Both the position numbers and the translations under genes were made by a program. 64,000 bases of DNA from Bacillus sp. CH30_1T (lineage in GTDB: Bacteria > Bacillota > Bacilli > Bacillales > Bacillaceae_B), in assembly GCF_008364765.1 (NCBI RefSeq), contig NZ_VTUY01000004.1, forward strand, positions 62,001-126,000. Reading direction: 5' to 3'. The first letter of the stretch is position 1, and each line of letters starts with the position of its first letter. Below, in pieces: positions 40,500-51,283 of this stretch. Under the pieces are notes generated by a model that saw nothing but the letters and a program-made list of their open reading frames with translations, made no database searches and was not told the DNA's origin.

Positions 40500-41489
40500 T
40501 TGAGTTTTTTTAAGAAGCTTAAAGATAAATTTACACAATCGAGTGACAACGTATCAGAGAAATTTAAAGATGGACTAAGTAAAACGAGAAATAACTTTAC
40601 ATCAAAGGTCAATGATCTGGTTGCGAGATACCGCAAAGTGGATGAAGAATTCTTTGAAGAGCTGGAAGAAATCCTGATCGGAGCGGATGTTGGGTTTGAC
40701 ACGGTCATGGAACTAATAGACGAACTGAAGCTTGAAGTGAAGCGAAAGAATATTCAAGACACTGAAGATGTTCAATCAGTCATTTCAGAGAAGCTTGTTG
40801 AAATCTACCAAGGAGATCGTTATGAAGACAGCAGCCTGAACATTCAAGATGATCAGCTGACGGTTTTGCTGTTTGTCGGAGTGAATGGTGTAGGAAAGAC
40901 GACGACCATTGGGAAGATGGCTCATATGTTCAAGGAAGAAGGAAAGAACGTGGTACTTGCAGCAGGTGATACATTCCGTGCAGGCGCAATCGAACAGCTT
41001 GAAGTATGGGGGGAGCGTGTAGGAGTTCCAGTCATTAAACAGGCTGCAGGAAGCGACCCGGCAGCGGTTATGTTCGATGCAGTTCAATCAGCGAAAGCAA
41101 AAAAAGCGGATATTCTTATTTGTGATACAGCAGGAAGATTACAAAATAAAGTGAATCTGATGAAAGAGCTTGAAAAAGTGAAGCGGGTGATTGAAAGAGA
41201 AGTTCCAGGCGCTCCTCATGAAGTTTTACTCGTTCTCGACGCGACCACAGGTCAAAATGCCATGGTGCAAGCGAAAACCTTTAAAGAAGCGACAAATGTC
41301 TCAGGAATCGTCCTGACGAAGCTGGATGGTACAGCAAAAGGGGGTATTGTCCTTGCGATCAGAAACGAGCTCGATATCCCTGTGAAATATGTAGGTCTGG
41401 GAGAAAAAATGGACGACCTCCAGCCGTTCGATGCTGAAAAGTATGTATACGGCTTATTCTCTAACCTGGTTGATAAAGAAGAAGAATAG
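40500..41489 (+). CDS. ftsY: Signal recognition particle receptor FtsY
   Basis: Docks ribosome-nascent-chain-SRP complexes at the membrane. The 329-residue protein has a short amphipathic basic N-terminus (MSFFKKLKDKFT), the N domain, and a GTPase G domain with GVNGVGKTTTIGK (127-139), DTAGRLQNK and TKLDGTAKGG. It has no long acidic A domain, as in Bacillus. I choose TTG at 40500 because MSFFKKLK is the conserved N-terminus; a longer in-frame GTG is present. Confidence 0.95.
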   Translation: MSFFKKLKDKFTQSSDNVSEKFKDGLSKTRNNFTSKVNDLVARYRKVDEEFFEELEEILIGADVGFDTVMELIDELKLEVKRKNIQDTEDVQSVISEKLVEIYQGDRYEDSSLNIQDDQLTVLLFVGVNGVGKTTTIGKMAHMFKEEGKNVVLAAGDTFRAGAIEQLEVWGERVGVPVIKQAAGSDPAAVMFDAVQSAKAKKADILICDTAGRLQNKVNLMKELEKVKRVIEREVPGAPHEVLLVLDATTGQNAMVQAKTFKEATNVSGIVLTKLDGTAKGGIVLAIRNELDIPVKYVGLGEKMDDLQPFDAEKYVYGLFSNLVDKEEE

Positions 41490-41504
41490 ATTCAAGAATC
41501 GATA

Positions 41505-41557
41505 GGGTAGCCTGATGGAAGACTTTAAGAAGTCGGCTTGCAGGTTACTCTTCTTTT
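41505..41557 (+). terminator. Possible terminator after ftsY
   Basis: GGGTAGCCTG pairs with CAGGTTACTC through G-T pairs, with an inner GACTT/AAGTC stem, followed by TTCTTTTGTG. The tail is weak. Confidence 0.5.
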
Positions 41558-41603
41558 GTGTGGAGAGTTTGGGATATTCTCTATGAAAAATCCATAAGTA
41601 TCC

Positions 41604-41632
41604 TTGACAAACGCCCGTAAACACTGTATTCT
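41604..41632 (+). promoter_or_regulatory. Sigma-A promoter of ylxM-ffh
   Basis: A perfect TTGACA (41604-41609), 17 nt, TATTCT (41627-41632), giving a start about 35 nt before the ylxM GTG. The best -35 match I noticed in the window. Confidence 0.75.
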
Positions 41633-41672
41633 TCATATGTAAAGGTTTTTCACTTAACAAGGAGGGATATCC

Positions 41673-42005
41673 GTGCTGGAGAAAACGACCAGAATGAATT
41701 ATCTCTACGATTTTTATCAATCTTTGTTAACTCCTAAGCAGAGAAGCTATATGTCCCTTTATTATTTGGATGATTTCTCTTTAGGAGAAATTGCTGAAGA
41801 GTATAATGTTAGTCGACAAGCAGTGTATGATAACATTAAACGAACAGAGGCTATGATCGAGGAGTACGAAGAAAAGCTTTTATTATTTAAAAAATTTCAA
41901 GAACGCAACGAGATTCTTGATCAACTCAGACAAAAAATAGGAGAATCATCAATCGATGCTTCTCATTGTTTAAAACTCATTGATGATCTTGAAATATTGG
42001 ATTAG
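41673..42005 (+). CDS. ylxM: SRP-associated helix-turn-helix protein YlxM
   Basis: A 110-residue protein of the YlxM/p13 family, which in some Firmicutes binds SRP components and stimulates Ffh activity. It has a sigma-4-like helix-turn-helix: [20 protein letters not shown], then [19 protein letters not shown], followed by a charged coiled coil. GTG start after AAGGAGGGA. It lies 12 nt before ffh, the usual arrangement. Confidence 0.9.
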   Translation: MLEKTTRMNYLYDFYQSLLTPKQRSYMSLYYLDDFSLGEIAEEYNVSRQAVYDNIKRTEAMIEEYEEKLLLFKKFQERNEILDQLRQKIGESSIDASHCLKLIDDLEILD

Positions 42006-42017
42006 GAGGCGGCATGA

Positions 42018-43752
<1,735 letters not shown>

Positions 43753-43764
43753 TCGATTAGATCG

Positions 43765-43998
43765 ATGAAAGATCTTATTCTAACGATTGTGAAACCCTTA
43801 GTTGACCATCCGGACTCGGTCCACATTGAAACTGATGAAGGATCGAACGGCATAACCTATAAGTTAACTGTGCATCCTGAAGACATGGGGAAGGTCATTG
43901 GGAAACAAGGGAGAGTAGCTAAATCGATTCGAACTGTGGTATACGCTGCAGCAGGATCTTCACAACAGAAGAAAATCTTCTTAGAGATAGTGGAGTAA
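43765..43998 (+). CDS. khpA: KH-domain RNA-binding protein KhpA (YlqC)
   Basis: A 77-residue single KH domain. The RNA-binding GxxG loop is in GKVIGKQGRVAKSIRTVV. It works with KhpB/Jag in Firmicutes as a small RNA-binding partner and affects cell elongation and division in streptococci. The ribosome binding site is weak, so translation may depend on coupling to rpsP 12 nt upstream. Followed by a terminator. Confidence 0.9.
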   Translation: MKDLILTIVKPLVDHPDSVHIETDEGSNGITYKLTVHPEDMGKVIGKQGRVAKSIRTVVYAAAGSSQQKKIFLEIVE

Positions 43999-44064
43999 GG
44001 AAGCAAGCATTTGGCTCTTTACACGAAAGGGTCCTAAGACCTTGAACACCGACTCTATAGAATC

Positions 44065-44119
44065 AGGGGACTGACCCACAAAGGTTACTATATAGCCTTA
44101 AGACGTCAGTCCCCTTTTT
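44065..44119 (+). terminator. Terminator after khpA (GGGACTGACCC family)
   Basis: Perfect 11-bp stem AGGGGACTGAC/GTCAGTCCCCT with an inner AAGG/CCTT, then TTTTT. The largest of the four related hairpins. Confidence 0.88.
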
Positions 44120-44236
44120 CATAGGCTTATGCTGCTTTATCTAAAGAAAGACCTGCACAATCCAAGACTCCCCCAAGAGAACACCCTAAGATGTAGAACC
44201 ACAGCGTGGGGTGAATAAAAGGAGGAGGAAGAACTT

Positions 44237-44623
44237 TTGAATGTGATACATACGATTACGATTAAACAGGTGTTAACCGAAAAGAGTAAGGATCTGTTAA
44301 TGAAACGATATGAAAATCAAAAGTTTCATTTAGCCAAGGAAAGCGATCAGTTGCAGTTCGAAATGAAAAAGATTGAACGCAGCAAGAAATACCCGTCTCA
44401 TAAATTAAATCAGCACTTCGAAAGAGAATTGAATGAGCGGGCTGAAAAGATCAAGCTCTTAGATTTCCAAATCGAGCAGTTAAATATCCTTCCTATTGGA
44501 AGCGAGCTAAAGGAAAAGGAAGTCCAAGGTATGGTTGACATTCAAGTTGGTGACAATTGGGAAGAGGAAGCACTTTCTAAGACAATTATTATTGAAGATG
44601 GTATTGTGAAAGAAATTCGTTGA
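44237..44623 (+). CDS. YlqD family protein
   Basis: A 128-residue protein conserved in Bacilli between khpA and rimM, of unknown function. It is highly charged with a central coiled coil ([19 protein letters not shown] and later heptads) and a short C-terminal beta-rich part ([18 protein letters not shown]). TTG start after AGGAGGAGGAAGAAC; the ATG two bases on is out of frame and stops at once. The family is recognised by position and sequence; the job is unknown. Confidence 0.8.
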   Translation: MNVIHTITIKQVLTEKSKDLLMKRYENQKFHLAKESDQLQFEMKKIERSKKYPSHKLNQHFERELNERAEKIKLLDFQIEQLNILPIGSELKEKEVQGMVDIQVGDNWEEEALSKTIIIEDGIVKEIR

Positions 44624-44640
44624 TGCAAGAGGTGAAAGCG

Positions 44641-45159
44641 ATGGAAAAGTGGTTTAAAGTAGGTAAGATTGTCAATACTCATGGAGTTAAAGGAGAATTA
44701 AAGATCGTTTCTACGACAGATTTTCCTGAGGAGCGATATCAAAAAGGGAACACACTTTATTTGTTTCAAGGTCAAAACCAAGAACCGATCAGTCTCGTGA
44801 TCAAATCTCATAGAAATCATAAGAGCTTTGATTTATTGACCTTCGAAGGGTATGAAAATATCAATGAGGTTGAGAAGTTTAAAGAAGGTATCTTGAAGGT
44901 GCAGGAAGACCAATTGCAGGAACTTGAAGAAGGAGAATACTATTTCCACGAAATCGTAGGCTGTAAGGTCTTAACAACTGCTGGGGAAGAGCTTGGTACC
45001 ATAGAAGAGATTCTAAGCCCGGGAGCGAACGACGTATGGGTTGTAAAGGGTCAAAGAGGGAAAGAATACCTTATCCCTTATATAGAGGATATCGTGAAGA
45101 CAATCGACATAGAGAAGCAGATCGTTACGATTGAACCGATGGAAGGCTTGTTGTCATGA
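44641..45159 (+). CDS. rimM: 16S rRNA processing protein RimM
   Basis: Assists maturation of the 30S head, binding S19. The 172-residue protein has the RimM N-terminal barrel ([18 protein letters not shown]) and a C-terminal PRC barrel ([31 protein letters not shown]). Start at the ATG after AAGAGGTGAAAGCG. Its stop overlaps the trmD ATG by 4 nt. Confidence 0.95.
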   Translation: MEKWFKVGKIVNTHGVKGELKIVSTTDFPEERYQKGNTLYLFQGQNQEPISLVIKSHRNHKSFDLLTFEGYENINEVEKFKEGILKVQEDQLQELEEGEYYFHEIVGCKVLTTAGEELGTIEEILSPGANDVWVVKGQRGKEYLIPYIEDIVKTIDIEKQIVTIEPMEGLLS

Positions 45160-45893
45160 TGAGAATTGATGTCCTGTCTTTATTCCCATCTATGTTCGAG
45201 GGGATCTTTGGTGAATCGATTCTTAAGAAGGCTTACGAAAAAGAAGCCGTAAGCTACAATGTGATTAACTTCAGGGAATACGCTGATAATAAACATAATC
45301 AAGTTGATGATTATCCTTACGGTGGAGGAGCCGGAATGGTATTAAAGCCACAGCCTATCTTTGATGCAGTCGATGCATTAAAGAATGAACAACAATCAAA
45401 GCCAAAGGTCATCCTGATGTGTCCGCAAGGGGAACGCTATACACAGCAAAAGGCAGAGGAACTTGCCAAGGAAGAGCATCTCGTATTTATATGCGGTCAT
45501 TATGAAGGCTACGATGAGCGAATAAGGGAGCATGTTGTAACGGACGAAATATCGATTGGAGACTATGTATTAACGGGTGGAGAACTTGGTGCCATGGTTG
45601 TCATCGATAGTGTAGTTCGCCTGCTTCCAGGAGTGCTGGGGAATGAGGATTCACCCATTCAGGATTCGTTCTCATCAGGACTCCTTGAGCATCCCCATTA
45701 TACCCGGCCGTCGGACTTTAGGGGGATGAAGGTGCCAGATGAGCTGATTTCAGGGAATCATCGTCTGATAGATGAATGGAGAGAGAAAGAGAGTCTCAGA
45801 AGAACCTTTGAAAGGAGACCGGATCTATTAGAAAGCTATACACTCACAGATCGACAAAAAGCCTGGATAGAGGATTGGAGAAAGTCTAAATAA
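45156..45893 (+). CDS. trmD: tRNA (guanine-37-N1)-methyltransferase TrmD
   Basis: Methylates G37 next to the anticodon and prevents frameshifting. The 245-residue SPOUT (knotted) enzyme has [36 protein letters not shown] and the knot motif [16 protein letters not shown]. Two ATGs are adjacent; either gives essentially the same protein. Overlaps rimM by 4 nt. Confidence 0.96.
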   Translation: MMRIDVLSLFPSMFEGIFGESILKKAYEKEAVSYNVINFREYADNKHNQVDDYPYGGGAGMVLKPQPIFDAVDALKNEQQSKPKVILMCPQGERYTQQKAEELAKEEHLVFICGHYEGYDERIREHVVTDEISIGDYVLTGGELGAMVVIDSVVRLLPGVLGNEDSPIQDSFSSGLLEHPHYTRPSDFRGMKVPDELISGNHRLIDEWREKESLRRTFERRPDLLESYTLTDRQKAWIEDWRKSK

Positions 45894-45897
45894 GCTA

Positions 45898-45926
45898 TTG
45901 CATCCAGGTTGGCTGTGTGATATTAT
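45898..45926 (+). promoter_or_regulatory. Candidate promoter of rplS
   Basis: TTGCAT (45898-45903), 17 nt, TATTAT (45921-45926), just upstream of the L19 leader. Confidence 0.5.
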
Positions 45927-45932
45927 ATTCTT

Positions 45933-46018
45933 TGTGGCTTGAGGGGATTTCCCCTGTTGCCATTGATCCCGATGTTCCGCTGCAATCTATCGCTTTTGTA
46001 AGAGCATCTGTTGGAAGG
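45933..46018 (+). ncRNA. L19 leader (rplS 5' regulatory RNA)
   Basis: The stretch between the promoter and the rplS ribosome binding site is about 86 nt and structured: AGGGG/CCCCT hairpin (about 45941-45954) followed by a segment containing TTGATCCCGATGTTCCGCTG. This matches my memory of the ribosomal L19 leader family of Firmicutes, thought to control L19 levels. Boundaries are approximate. Confidence 0.6.
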
Positions 46019-46029
46019 AGTTGAAAAAG

Positions 46030-46374
46030 ATGCACAAATTAATCGAAGATATTACGAAAGAACAACTTCGCTCTGATCTACCATCTTTCCGTCCTGGTGA
46101 TACAGTACGTGTACACGTTAACATCGTTGAGGGTACTCGTGAACGTATTCAGGTATACGAAGGAGTAGTAATCAAACGCCGCGGTGGCGGTATCAGCGAA
46201 ACATTTACTGTTCGTAAAATTTCTTACGGTGTAGGTGTTGAACGTACTTTCCCAGTACACACACCAAAAATCGCTAAATTAGAAGTTATTCGTCGCGGTA
46301 AAGTCCGTCGTGCGAAACTTTATTACCTGCGTAACCTGCGTGGTAAAGCGGCACGTATTAAAGAAATTCGATAA
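46030..46374 (+). CDS. rplS: 50S ribosomal protein L19
   Basis: 114-residue protein at the 30S-50S interface: [40 protein letters not shown] and [17 protein letters not shown]. The ATG at 46030 follows AAGGAG with 9 nt; the TTG at 46021 is in frame but too close. Preceded by a structured leader and followed by a terminator. Confidence 0.97.
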   Translation: MHKLIEDITKEQLRSDLPSFRPGDTVRVHVNIVEGTRERIQVYEGVVIKRRGGGISETFTVRKISYGVGVERTFPVHTPKIAKLEVIRRGKVRRAKLYYLRNLRGKAARIKEIR

Positions 46375-46383
46375 GAACGTAAG

Positions 46384-46415
46384 AAAAGGAGCTTGGAGAC
46401 AAGCTCCTTTTCCTT
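46384..46415 (+). terminator. Terminator after rplS
   Basis: Perfect 11-bp stem AAAAGGAGCTT/AAGCTCCTTTT with a GGAGAC loop, then CCTTATT. Confidence 0.85.
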
Positions 46416-46563
46416 ATTCTACAAGAGTTTATATTTTATAATAAATGAAACGTCCGCGGAAGACGGCATGCCTATTTTAATGACGCCACCTTTTTTTAAT
46501 GAGAAATACAAGAATTTCTAGTAGAATAGAAAAAGATAGAAAAATACATTGGGTGGTGGAGAT

Positions 46564-47103
46564 GTGGTTAAAGAGAAAAATGAGTGGTGGGAGTGGATGA
46601 AGGCACTGTTGATCGCAGTAGGTTTAGCTGCAATTATCAGATTCTTTTTATTTGCACCCATTGTTGTCGATGGATTATCAATGATGCCTACTTTACATAA
46701 TGGAGATCGAATGATTGTAAGTAAATTAGGGGAGCCGGAGCGATTTGATATCGTCGTTTTCCATGCACCTGAACAAAAGGACTATATTAAACGCGTCATC
46801 GGGCTCCCGGGGGATGAAGTAGAGTACAAAAATGATACATTATATATTAATGGAAAAGCGTATACTGAACCATACTTACAAGAGTATAAAGATCAATTAA
46901 ATGAAGGTGTGTTAACAGAAGATTTTACTTTAAATGATATCATTGAAAAAGGCACTGTTCCTGAAGGGGAAATCTTTGTGATGGGTGACAATCGCCGTTT
47001 CAGCAAAGATAGCCGTCACATCGGTACAGTTCCAATGGAAGAAGTGATTGGTGATACAAAAGTGATCTATTGGCCTGTTAAAGATATAGGTTTCGTGAAA
47101 TAA
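46564..47103 (+). CDS. lepB: Type I signal peptidase (SipS-like)
   Basis: Cuts signal peptides from secreted proteins. The 179-residue protein has one N-terminal membrane helix (about 14-32), the nucleophile Ser39 in DGLSMMPTL, the general base Lys76 in [11 protein letters not shown], and the box [15 protein letters not shown]. Size fits the small single-helix P-type enzymes of Bacillus (SipS/SipT). GTG at 46564 is my start; an in-frame TTG is 15 nt upstream, and the nearby ATG (46562) is out of frame. No such gene stands here in B. subtilis as I recall. Confidence 0.9.
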   Translation: MVKEKNEWWEWMKALLIAVGLAAIIRFFLFAPIVVDGLSMMPTLHNGDRMIVSKLGEPERFDIVVFHAPEQKDYIKRVIGLPGDEVEYKNDTLYINGKAYTEPYLQEYKDQLNEGVLTEDFTLNDIIEKGTVPEGEIFVMGDNRRFSKDSRHIGTVPMEEVIGDTKVIYWPVKDIGFVK

Positions 47104-47131
47104 TAGAAAAAAGTTGTTTGGAGGTGGTCAT

Positions 47132-47998
47132 ATGACAATACAATGGTTCCCAGGGCATATGGCTAAAGCTCGTAGACAAGTTACTGAGAAGTTAAAACTT
47201 GTAGACATTGTGATTGAATTAGTAGATGCGAGAATACCGTTATCGTCAAGAAATCCAATGATAGAAGAAATTATTGGACAAAAGCCGCGACTAGTTTTGT
47301 TAAATAAAGCAGACATGGCAGATACAAATAGAACAAATCAGTGGATTTCTTATTTTAAAGAGCAAGGAATAACAGCTCTTGCTGTAAATGCACAGGCTGG
47401 TAAAGGACTTCAAGTCATAGTGCAAGCAGCTAAAGAAATATTAAAAGAAAAGTTTGACCGCATGAGATCAAGAGGAATGAGACCTCGTGCCATAAGAGCC
47501 ATGATTGTCGGTATTCCTAACGTAGGAAAATCCACTTTAATCAATCGCCTGGCTAAAAAAAATATAGCGAAAACAGGAAATACTCCTGGAGTGACAAAAG
47601 CCCAACAATGGATCAAAGTAGGGAAAGAGCTTGAACTACTCGACACGCCGGGGATATTATGGCCTAAGTTTGAAGATCCGCAAGTTGGATATAAACTGGC
47701 ATTGACCGGTGCCATTAAAGATACCATCCTGAATTTACAGGATATCGCCGTTTATGGTTTGCGATTTCTTGAAGAGCACTATCCAGAGCGATTAGAAGAG
47801 CGCTACGGCCTCGAAGAAATACCTGAAGAAGTAGTGGATAGCTTCGATAAAATTGGAGCTAAAAGAGGCTGTCTGATGGCTGGTGGAGAAGTGAATTATG
47901 ACAAGACATCTGAAATTATCGTCCGTGACATTCGAAATGTTCAACTAGGACCCATGACGTTTGATATCATTGGTGAGACTGAGCGAGAGAACGATTAA
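47132..47998 (+). CDS. rbgA: Ribosome biogenesis GTPase RbgA (YlqF)
   Basis: Needed for late 50S assembly. Circularly permuted GTPase of 288 residues: N-terminal [18 protein letters not shown] (58-61) before the P-loop [12 protein letters not shown] (127-138), then [12 protein letters not shown], and a C-terminal helical RNA-binding part. The ATG follows TTGGAGGTGGTC. Confidence 0.95.
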   Translation: MTIQWFPGHMAKARRQVTEKLKLVDIVIELVDARIPLSSRNPMIEEIIGQKPRLVLLNKADMADTNRTNQWISYFKEQGITALAVNAQAGKGLQVIVQAAKEILKEKFDRMRSRGMRPRAIRAMIVGIPNVGKSTLINRLAKKNIAKTGNTPGVTKAQQWIKVGKELELLDTPGILWPKFEDPQVGYKLALTGAIKDTILNLQDIAVYGLRFLEEHYPERLEERYGLEEIPEEVVDSFDKIGAKRGCLMAGGEVNYDKTSEIIVRDIRNVQLGPMTFDIIGETEREND

Positions 47999-48001
47999 AA
48001 T

Positions 48002-48048
48002 AGAGGCTGTAAAAAGAGGGAAACTCTTTTGCGCAGCCTCTTTATTTA
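48002..48048 (+). terminator. Terminator after rbgA
   Basis: Outer stem AGAGGCTG/CAGCCTCT and inner AAAAGAG/CTCTTTT, then TTTATTTAT. Confidence 0.8.
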
Positions 48049-48083
48049 TGTGAAGTACATCCGATATAGATAGGAGGAGCAAT

Positions 48084-48854
48084 GTGAATAGAGTACATAT
48101 GACAATTAAAGAAATAAGGGAAATCATCAAGTCTGCATCTGCACATGATCCGATACTTGAAGAATTGAAGAAGGACGAAAGAATTGGTGTCCAGAAACTA
48201 TTAAAACAGATTGAACGCGAGCAGTTGAAACGAGAGAAGGAAAGAGAAGAATTTTCCTTCCTTACTAAATATGAAAGTGTACTTCACCAGCAAGGATTTA
48301 CCCTTATTGCAGGAATCGATGAAGTAGGTAGAGGTCCTTTAGCAGGTCCTGTGGTAGCGGCTGCCGTCATTCTGCCTCATGACTTCTATTTGGCGGGATT
48401 AAATGATAGCAAGAAGATAACAGAAGCAAGAAGAGAGGATTTCTATGAATATATCAGGGAACACGCAATATCTATTGGAGTAGGAATGGTACATGCGGAT
48501 GAAATTGATTCCATAAATATTTATCAGGCTACAATAAAGGCTATGAGTGAAGCGATTGTCAGCCTGCCGGTTCAGCCTGAGTATTTACTGATCGATGCGA
48601 TGAAAATTCAATCGCCCTTTCCGAGTCAGTCGATCATTAAAGGAGACTCGAAAAGTATATCCATTGCCGCAGCATCCATCATTGCCAAGGTGACACGTGA
48701 TAGACTGATGAAGGAGTATGCTACCACCTATCCTGGATATGCGTTTGAGAAGAATGCAGGATATGGAACAAAGGATCACTTACGCGGACTAGAGAAATTA
48801 GGAGTGACGCCCATTCATCGAAAGAGCTTTGCACCTGTGAAGGGGCTGCTATAG
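48084..48854 (+). CDS. rnhB: Ribonuclease HII
   Basis: Removes RNA from RNA-DNA hybrids and single ribonucleotides. The 256-residue protein has a variable N-terminal extension, then IAGIDEVGRGPLAGPV with catalytic Asp79-Glu80, LLIDAM, and AAASIIAKVTRDRLM. GTG start after AGGAGGAGCAAT; a later in-frame ATG (MTIKEIREI) is possible. Confidence 0.94.
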   Translation: MNRVHMTIKEIREIIKSASAHDPILEELKKDERIGVQKLLKQIEREQLKREKEREEFSFLTKYESVLHQQGFTLIAGIDEVGRGPLAGPVVAAAVILPHDFYLAGLNDSKKITEARREDFYEYIREHAISIGVGMVHADEIDSINIYQATIKAMSEAIVSLPVQPEYLLIDAMKIQSPFPSQSIIKGDSKSISIAAASIIAKVTRDRLMKEYATTYPGYAFEKNAGYGTKDHLRGLEKLGVTPIHRKSFAPVKGLL

Positions 48855-48922
48855 ATTAGCAGCCGGTTGGACTGAATAAACAATGAAACGTGTATGATTC
48901 ACAATGAACGGGAGACAGGGAT

Positions 48923-50743
48923 ATGACCCATATTCATGGTATTAACAGTAATCAGCCCCTTGACCAAAAGCCCTTTTCCATTCAAAGTGGAAAAGTTCTA
49001 TTTATCAGCGTCCATAAGCTGTTAGGAGAGGGCAATGCAGTGGTGTCAGCAAATGGACAACGGTTTATTGCGAAAATTGAAGCACCAGTGGAAGCTGGGG
49101 ATCGTTATTGGGTAGAAGTGAAACAATCTGAAAGTAGTGTAAGTCTACATCTAATCCCAAACCGTGGTCAAAATGGAGTAGAAAATGGAAAGCATGCAGC
49201 AGCAAATCTATTACAGCATTTTTCCATATCAACAAATAGGAAAGAAATGACAGAAATTGTTATGGAACTAATGAAAAAAAACATTCCCATTCATAGAGAA
49301 CTGCTTTTATTCGGAGAGAAACATTTGAAAGGGAAAGATTCATCAGGAAATGTAAAAACCTTGGTTGAAATGGCTAAGAGGAACATGCCGCTTTCTGACA
49401 GGGTCTTTCTCTCAATGAGATCTGGAACATCAACAGACAGCATTTTATCCATGTTAAATGAGCTGGCTTCAAAGTTAAGGGAAACTGAAAGGGACACGGC
49501 CACACTTCATTTACTTACTGGAATCCAAAAACCGTTGAATAGGCTGGTCACGGAAAAACTTGTTATAAATGCATTATCTAGTTTAATTGATTCATCCCAA
49601 ACCTTCTCTAATCGATTAGGCCATTTTGATCTATTGAAATCACTGGGAGTCATTCCGAAAGAAATTCCTATGAATCAATGGAGGAAAGGGTTAAAGACAA
49701 CGGTTTTAGAAGAAATGAAACAGTCTTCACACGGGCAGTTGGAAAGAAAGATAGATCTTCTAAGAACCCAATTGGCAAATTATCCAGGTCCAGCGCCCGT
49801 AAAGCTTCGAAATGACCTGAATCAGCTACTATCAACGACTGCCGGCGGGGGTTCGGGATTTCCTAAACTATCTGATACTCATATCGATAAATGGTTTAAT
49901 ATTATATTGAATTCGGAGACTGTACTAAATGGAGAAAGGGACGAACCTTCCTTTGTGGCAGCTAAAGAGCTGATGGGAGTAGTTGGAGAAGGAAAGTGGC
50001 GGTCCTTTGAGATGAACTATTTGAGGCTCTTGCAATCTTATGGAAGAGGCGCACCTGCATCGAACATGGAACAGCTATTTCAAAAACTACACCTACAGAT
50101 TGAACAAGAACTCACTCAGACGATTCGGGGAGAAGAACTGGCAAGTGTGTTGAAAAAAGTAATTGGAACGTTTGGGATTAATTTTGAAGCTCAATTACAA
50201 AAAAACGGACAAGAACTTCAAAATCATCCTACAATTAAACAGCATCTCATTGGGTTAAGTCAAAATCACCCACTATCAGATATTCGAATATTAGCCGATG
50301 ATCTTGTTCTTAAGATGAACCACCAAGTGCTTCAATCACAGGAGAGTTCTCCTTTTCTAACAATCGTACAACAATTCCCATTTTCTCTATATGGACAGAG
50401 CACCGATATCACCCTTCAATGGACAGGGAAAGAGAAGGAAAAAGGTGTGATTGATGGAGACTACTGCCGGGTTTTATTTTATTTAGAGCTGGATATCATG
50501 AAAGAGACATTAATCGATATGCAGGTTCAAAACCGAGTGGTCACCTTGACCGTTTGGAATGACCACCAAAACGCAGAGAGAATGTCCAGATCATTTATTC
50601 CTGGATTAAAAGAAGGTCTGGAAAAGCTGGACTATCAATTATCTATGGTAAAGGTGAAAGCTCCTGATAAACAGGTTGAGCTTTCTGATAAAATCATGGC
50701 AGAACGCTTTAAAACGTTTTCGGGAGTTGATTTAAAGATATGA
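48923..50743 (+). CDS. Hypothetical protein with FliK-like C-terminal domain (YlqG position)
   Basis: A 606-residue protein with no known enzymatic motifs. The N-terminal part (about 1-90) is OB-like (VEAGDRYWVEVKQSESSVSLHLIP), the middle is helical, and the last ~120 residues (FPFSLYGQSTDITLQWTG, then LDIMKETLIDMQVQNRVVTL) resemble the flagellar hook-length FliK C-terminal fold. It overlaps the following FlhB-tail-like gene by 4 nt. In B. subtilis the genes here are ylqG and ylqH. The FliK likeness is my reading of the pattern and needs a profile search. Confidence 0.6.
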   Translation: MTHIHGINSNQPLDQKPFSIQSGKVLFISVHKLLGEGNAVVSANGQRFIAKIEAPVEAGDRYWVEVKQSESSVSLHLIPNRGQNGVENGKHAAANLLQHFSISTNRKEMTEIVMELMKKNIPIHRELLLFGEKHLKGKDSSGNVKTLVEMAKRNMPLSDRVFLSMRSGTSTDSILSMLNELASKLRETERDTATLHLLTGIQKPLNRLVTEKLVINALSSLIDSSQTFSNRLGHFDLLKSLGVIPKEIPMNQWRKGLKTTVLEEMKQSSHGQLERKIDLLRTQLANYPGPAPVKLRNDLNQLLSTTAGGGSGFPKLSDTHIDKWFNIILNSETVLNGERDEPSFVAAKELMGVVGEGKWRSFEMNYLRLLQSYGRGAPASNMEQLFQKLHLQIEQELTQTIRGEELASVLKKVIGTFGINFEAQLQKNGQELQNHPTIKQHLIGLSQNHPLSDIRILADDLVLKMNHQVLQSQESSPFLTIVQQFPFSLYGQSTDITLQWTGKEKEKGVIDGDYCRVLFYLELDIMKETLIDMQVQNRVVTLTVWNDHQNAERMSRSFIPGLKEGLEKLDYQLSMVKVKAPDKQVELSDKIMAERFKTFSGVDLKI

Positions 50744-51021
50744 AAAACACTCATGAAAGAAAAGAAGCGATTGCTTTAGGCTATAATCAAAGTAGTGAAT
50801 CAGCTCCAAAGGTCCTTGCTAAAGGGAAGGGAATCATTGCTGAAAACATTTTGACTCAAGCAAAAGACCATAAAATACCGGTACAAGAAGACAAGAGCTT
50901 ACTCTCACTTCTTGGGAACCTGGATATAGGAGAAGCAATACCCGAAGAATTATATGGGGCTGTAGCGGAGGTTTTTGCTTTCATCTATCGATTAGATCGG
51001 GATATAGCGGGGAAGGGATAA
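50740..51021 (+). CDS. FlhB C-terminal-domain-like protein (YlqH)
   Basis: 93 residues matching the cytoplasmic tail of FlhB without its membrane part: EAIALGYNQSSESAPKVLAK, then GIIAENILTQAKDHKIPVQE and IPEELYGAVAEVFAFIYRL. In FlhB this part follows the self-cleaving NPTH; here the N-terminus reads MKNTHERKE and lacks that site. Overlaps the FliK-like gene by 4 nt. Function unknown; may regulate flagellar export or serve another process. Confidence 0.8.
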   Translation: MKNTHERKEAIALGYNQSSESAPKVLAKGKGIIAENILTQAKDHKIPVQEDKSLLSLLGNLDIGEAIPEELYGAVAEVFAFIYRLDRDIAGKG

Positions 51022-51283
51022 TTTGTTTGACAATCTAGTATACTCCAAGACACTAAACTGCATGAGACCAAGAATTAGAATACTAAATTATATTTTTTAA
51101 GAATAATAATTTCAAGGATAATCCCTTCAAGAACAATGGAACATATGGAGTAATCCTACTGTTTTAAGTTCAGAATTTTAAAATTAATATAATATTTTTA
51201 GCATAATGGTAGACAGATATACTGTCATTTTATACAATGAAAGCGCAGTCTATTTTTTGAAGAGTTTGATAGGAGGATGGAAA
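51022..51283 (+). other. Intergenic region before sucC
   Basis: AT-rich, no gene. TATAAT at 51188-51193 is a candidate -10, but I see no good -35 at the right distance. No clear terminator after the FlhB-like gene. Confidence 0.4.

Noticed and set aside
51238-51251. TGAAAGCGCAGTCT as a cre site before sucC
   Set aside because: Only 9 of 11 informative positions fit and the palindrome is poor, although sucCD is a plausible CcpA target.
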